This document shows, piece by piece, positions 60,179-64,000 of a stretch of DNA of 64,000 bases. The notes under the pieces are model-generated. The model was given only the letters and a program-made list of their open reading frames with translations, was not told where the DNA came from and searched no databases. The DNA is from Stomorhina lunata (taxonomy: Eukaryota > Arthropoda > Insecta > Diptera > Rhiniidae), in contig OW121744.1 in NCBI GenBank assembly GCA_933228675.1, positions 118,968,946 to 119,032,945 of the forward strand, given 5' to 3'. A program made the translations under genes and the position numbers. The stretch's first letter is position 1, and each line of letters begins with the position of its first letter.

Positions 60179-63100
60179 GTATATGGTTGATGTCTCTATT
60201 GAATACACTCGTATAATCGCAATGCACAGAATTATGACAAATTCTTTAACCATTCCGACCAACAATTTAAATGAATATTTTAAATTGTCACAAGAATAAT
60301 TTTCTTACTTATAATTAATCAAAATTTGTTCCTCCTATAATACAGATAAACGTAAAACATGACCTTGTTCATATTTTTCTCCCAAAGCTACTTAAACACC
60401 GTGTGGGGGAATTACTTTTGATAAAAGCTGACTTTTAACATTAATGATTCTAAAAAAGAAAATATATGTATATATTTGTTGTAGGACAAATTGCCAAATA
60501 TCGATCATACATTAGTAATTAAATTAATCGAATAACATAATATGAAATAGGTTTTACACAATTGTTGTCTATTGTAATATAACATGATACAATAATATAA
60601 TCGAACTTACAATCCTGAGGTATTTTATATCCGAACATTTTTTGATAAATCTTTTTTAACACCTGCTCGCACTTGTTTGTTTAACATCAAATGAAGAAAT
60701 ACTATTTTTTCATAAATTTTAACAAATATAACGGAAATTATATTGTTTCCTCTTGTTTTTCCTGTTTTCTTTTGCACACACATGAACAGGTTTGCGTAGA
60801 ACACCCAAACACTAACAGAGACTGGAGTGGAAGTGCCACGAAACAATTTGTTCAGAATACGTTCAAGAAATCTGATAGACATCCTAGACAAACATCAGAA
60901 GACAGTACCTTTTCTAAATAGGAAATTGATAAGATCTGGATACGGAAGTATATTTAAACACTGACAGACCATTTGATCGAATGTGGTATTTTTGGTTTGC
61001 TGGGTAATAACAACAACGATAGCAACAGTATGTACATAGCCACTTGTACAACAATGCACTGAAGTAATGAATAACATTTCATGTTTCAGTTCATGTTTCT
61101 CCTGCGAGAATTTTGGATTTTCTTTAGAAATGTTGGGGTGGCGAGAGAGTGTGGGTTGTACGGCTTTGTTCTTCTTTCAGGGGTAAAACATTGTCGGAAT
61201 GAAAGAAGTCACGTACGCTGGTAAACAGTGCGTAACAACCTCTAATATTATGCATGTCCTTTAACATAATAAATGATTACTCTCCTTCTTCATCTTCTGC
61301 TTTGTCATTACTCTTAACAACAACACAATACCTCTAGAACGGAACAGAACAAAACAATACAAATTGTTTCTTTAACAACAACAGCAAAAACACGAACAAA
61401 TCTTACAATACAACTACAACTTATTAACTTATTTTCCTTTATTTTGTAATTTTGATACTCGTGCAAAACAACGAACATCCAAACATCGAAACATCCAAAC
61501 ATCTTAACATCTGAACAACCCAACAGCCAAACATCCACTCAAACCTCCTTCAGAGATCCGAACATTCAAATTAGAATTTAGTTTAAATTTGAATTTCTCT
61601 TTTAATTTTTCAATATTTATTGTTAGACATTCATTTCTAAAGACCTTAAAGTGCGAGTGCTATACGGGTGTTGAGAGGAGTCGAGTAGAATCGAATCGAA
61701 TTGAGACGATTTGAGTTGGATGATTGTATTAAAAAATAAAAGCTACTTATGCTATTTTTATATACTTTTTCGTTGCGTTGAGAGAAAAATCTAAAATAAA
61801 TAAGTACTTAAGTACTATAAGGTTATTTTGTTAACATTTCCGTACCTTAATAACAACAACAACTTTGTTGTTTTTTTTAGCTGTTTAATACTTTATATTT
61901 ATGTCCTGGAAACGACGTTATACCGTCAACATTACAACCACAAAAAAACGAGGGAAAAATAATAAAAAATATTATAGAACAAAAACAACAACAAAAAAAA
62001 CAAGAAAACATAATGTATAAAGAATTTGGTAGTTTACATTTCTAATTTGCAGTTTATTAAATATTCTAAAAACGTTTTATTAAATGAACATGATTTGCAT
62101 ACACTTTTCGTGTTCCTTTGTTGAGCTGTTTTATGTATTTTTTGTTTTATTTTTTTTTTGTAATTTTTGAACATTAAATAGAAATTGTATAAAACAGTAA
62201 TTTAATCTAAATGATGCAAAAATTATCTCTCCTCATTTTCCCAAACGAAGATAAAAATTATCTTGTTCTTTTATTTCAAAAAATTATTTTTTATACATTC
62301 TTATTTCGAAAATAAAATCAAATCCTTTCTGAATCTTACAAGCAGCCGAAACACGACAAAATATAAATTCAGTAACATTTGTAATTTGTATTGTATTATT
62401 GTTAAATTTTTAAAAAGTTTTTTATGTACATTCATATATACATACATATTTTTGAGATAGGTATTTGTTTCCACTTTAATATGTTCAATTAATAATGTAG
62501 CTTGTGAATATATGATCAGGACACATGCATTTTAATATATCAGATATAATTAAAATTTAATGATAAATTAACTTACTACATTTAACCCAATAATACTGGC
62601 ATTTATCAAAAATTAAAAAAAGCCAACAAAGATAAAATAACCATCACTCAATTAATGTTAAAAATGAAATGAGTTAAATTAAAAACTTGTCATATTAAGA
62701 TATTCGACACTCATACACCCTTCATCAAATGGAATAACAAATAATTAATTTTTTTATTTATAACTTTAACTGATCATACAAAAAACCGATAAACAGGGAT
62801 TCAGATTTGTTATGAAATTAAACTCAGCCAATTATTTCGATTTTAGAAATGAATATTGTCATGTAACTATACACAATAACATGCTAAATTTCCAGTCAAT
62901 GACTATGGTAGGATTTACTTCTTGTTTTTCATTTTATTTTTAACTGCTTCACTTCGCACTTTCAATATATTAATGATTCTACTTAATAAAAAATAAATGT
63001 CTGTCATTTTTATATCCTTCATTATTATAAGTATATGGATATGGTATATTTACTCAATTCAAAAAGTGTCAAAGTGTTGTAGATCGATTTTACTTCTCGT

Positions 63101-63419
63101 ATGTTGTAAATATTACCCAGTGTTGTCAAATTTATTGAATTATAAAGCTAAAAAAAGCTAACGACTTTTTGAACAATTGTTTTCATGATAGCTCTTTCAA
63201 AATTAGCTGTGAAACTAAATTTTTGGTCTGCTGTCTATTAGTTAGGGAGTTATGAACTTTTAATATTCATAAATTTACATTGGCAACACTGATATCAAAC
63301 CTCATTTAACGATGAATGAAATGCAAGGATGGGAACTTTTAATTTTTTTAGTATTTGATTTGTGTTAAATATTTTTGCAAAAACTAAAATAATATTGATA
63401 TTTGTTGGACACAATTATA
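60179..63419. other. Long non-coding stretch
   Basis: Less repetitive than the DNA to its left. A slightly G/C-richer patch at 60780-60910 follows a pyrimidine-rich tract ending GAACAG and has a 40-codon frame, but there is no corroborating signal. 61640-61720 contains GAGTCGAGTAGAATCGAATC-type text. No element ends were recognised. Confidence 0.45.
61475..61540. repeat. AACATC-type degenerate tandem repeat
   Basis: Units of 9-10 bp such as ACATCCAA / ACATCGAA / ACATCCAA / ACATCTTA / ACATCTGA, followed by CAACCCAACAGCCAAACATC. Too short to be a satellite array. Confidence 0.7.
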
Positions 63420-63680
63420 ATAATTCGTATTTATTCAGTCCCTCAAATTATACATAATGTGAGGTTTTCGCTCTGTCTATAATTAGGGATAATCCTCCTG
63501 ATGAGATGGTCTAACCAACCATCGAAACGCGTCGAGGAAAGGTTTCCCCACCAACATTTTTTGGTTTTATCAAAAAACTAATTATTACAATAATAAATAA
63601 TTGTAATAAATTGGGATTCTTAGTGCAATACACTACAGTAAAGCTTTTTAATAAAATAATTGTTGTTATGATGAATAAAG
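63420..63680 (+). mobile_element. Probable Penelope-like retroelement terminal fragment
   Basis: Contains the hammerhead ribozyme at 63493-63538. Downstream is GTAATAAATTGGGATTCTTA then GTGCAATACACTACAGTAAA (63600-63644), which is repeated at 10823-10868, so the segment belongs to a dispersed family. Hammerhead motifs of this minimal type I form are known from the terminal repeats of Penelope-like elements. No reverse transcriptase frame is present. Boundaries are approximate. Confidence 0.55.
63493..63538 (+). ncRNA. Type I hammerhead ribozyme motif
   Basis: All required parts are present in order: helix I strand TCCTC (63493-63497); core CTGATGA (63498-63504); helix II GATGGT/ACCATC (63505-63510 and 63518-63523) with loop CTAACCA; core GAAA (63524-63527); a minimal helix III C-GC-G (63528-63531) closed by the A-U pair of the core; cleavage triplet GTC with predicted self-cleavage after C63533; and helix I strand GAGGA (63534-63538). 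Every core base fits the consensus. The very short helix III suggests activity may need dimerisation or tertiary contacts, as described for Penelope-like hammerheads. Confidence 0.85.
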
Positions 63681-63885
63681 AATCATAATAAATTATTTTT
63701 GCAGAATTTGACTGGTGCCTTGATACAACATTTCAAAAACATATGAAAAATTGTAGTACAAGTTATATTATTTTTTGACATGGAAAATAACAACAAAATT
63801 TGTACAACAGTTGTATTTTGTCATTATTTTTACCGACATACAACACATTTGACACTTTGTGAATTCAGTAATTGTATTTGGGATG

Positions 63886-64000
63886 ATGTTTATAACTTAC
63901 TGATATATCAGTCTGAGAATACCGATCGACTAAGAATCACTTTATGAGTCTTTTTAACTTAATTTCTAAGATATTTAATGAAATTTTGTAAAGATATTTG
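63886..64000 (+). mobile_element. Diverged DINE-1-like 5' fragment, cut by the window edge
   Basis: GATGTTTATAACTTACTGAT, then TCTGAGAATACCGATCGACT and AAGAATCACTTTATGAGTC follow the subfamily A/B 5' region in order. It ends in TTTCTAAGATATTTAATGAA then ATTTTGTAAAG, like 'cttgaaatttggtacag'-type DINE text. The terminal CACC hairpin is eroded. Confidence 0.45.

Noticed and set aside
60778..60921. Pyrimidine tract ending ACAG followed by a 40-codon plus-strand frame
   Set aside because: Possible acceptor-exon look, but an overlapping minus-strand frame is equally open and there is no donor partner. Too weak to call.
61314..61538. 74-codon minus-strand frame with MDVWLLGCSDVKMFGCFDVW
   Set aside because: Translation of the degenerate AACATC tandem repeat.
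1..64000. CRISPR arrays, operons, ribosomal RNA genes and LTR retroviral genes
   Set aside because: No regularly spaced repeats with unique spacers, no clustered long frames, no rRNA-like text, and no protease/RT/integrase motifs on either strand.

Overview
The window looks like nuclear DNA of a higher fly, most likely a calyptrate such as a blowfly or house-fly relative. The reasons are a very high A+T content, pervasive short (CATA/TATG)n runs, and many interspersed repeats with the layout of the dipteran DINE-1/Helentron family: a TATACCCTTCACC 5' end, an internal (GTCC)n/(GGCT)n tract, and a 3' hairpin followed by CTTACTTGTTTT. The species is an inference from repeat style only. There is no bacterial or viral gene organisation, no CRISPR array and no stand-alone tRNA or rRNA gene. 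Almost all open reading frames are chance or repeat-derived.

Genic content is sparse. The best-supported piece is a 148-bp first coding exon on the minus strand (11671-11818). It encodes a signal-peptide-like N-terminus, has an in-frame stop just upstream of the ATG, and ends in a consensus splice donor. About 13 kb upstream on the same strand (25136) lies an initiator TCAGT with a correctly spaced DPE (GGTCG at +28 to +32), followed by a possible donor at 24796-24801. A reasonable model is a gene with a distal non-coding first exon, a long first intron and a start codon in exon 2, continuing off the left edge. The protein family was not recognised.

The rest is introns or intergenic DNA with transposons. 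From left to right: DINE-like elements at 0.9, 2.6 and 4.1 kb; a small TIR element at 4.8 kb; an internally deleted Tc1 element with a dead transposase remnant at 6.55-7.33 kb; a hAT-like element with near-perfect 8-bp target duplications at 9.67-11.13 kb; foldback elements at 13.4 and 35.1 kb; a 121-bp palindromic MITE at 18.3 kb and again, almost perfect, at 50.4 kb; a long DINE-like copy at 22.2 kb; tRNA-derived SINEs at 27.0 and 52.6 kb; a Helitron-like 3' end at 37.6 kb; DINE-like copies at 28.6, 32.6, 39.8, 45.0, 48.3, 49.7, 53.0 and 57.6 kb; and a TIR element at 59.4-60.2 kb. The segment 49.3-54.4 kb is a dense cluster. Within it a GC-rich 669-bp insert of unknown type sits inside a DINE copy, flanked by 13-bp near-identical duplications.

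The most notable signal is a complete type I hammerhead ribozyme motif at 63493-63538. It has both core strands, three helices and a very short helix III, in a context that fits a Penelope-like retroelement. A decayed copy of the same repeat lies at about 10.77-10.87 kb. All alignments were made by eye.
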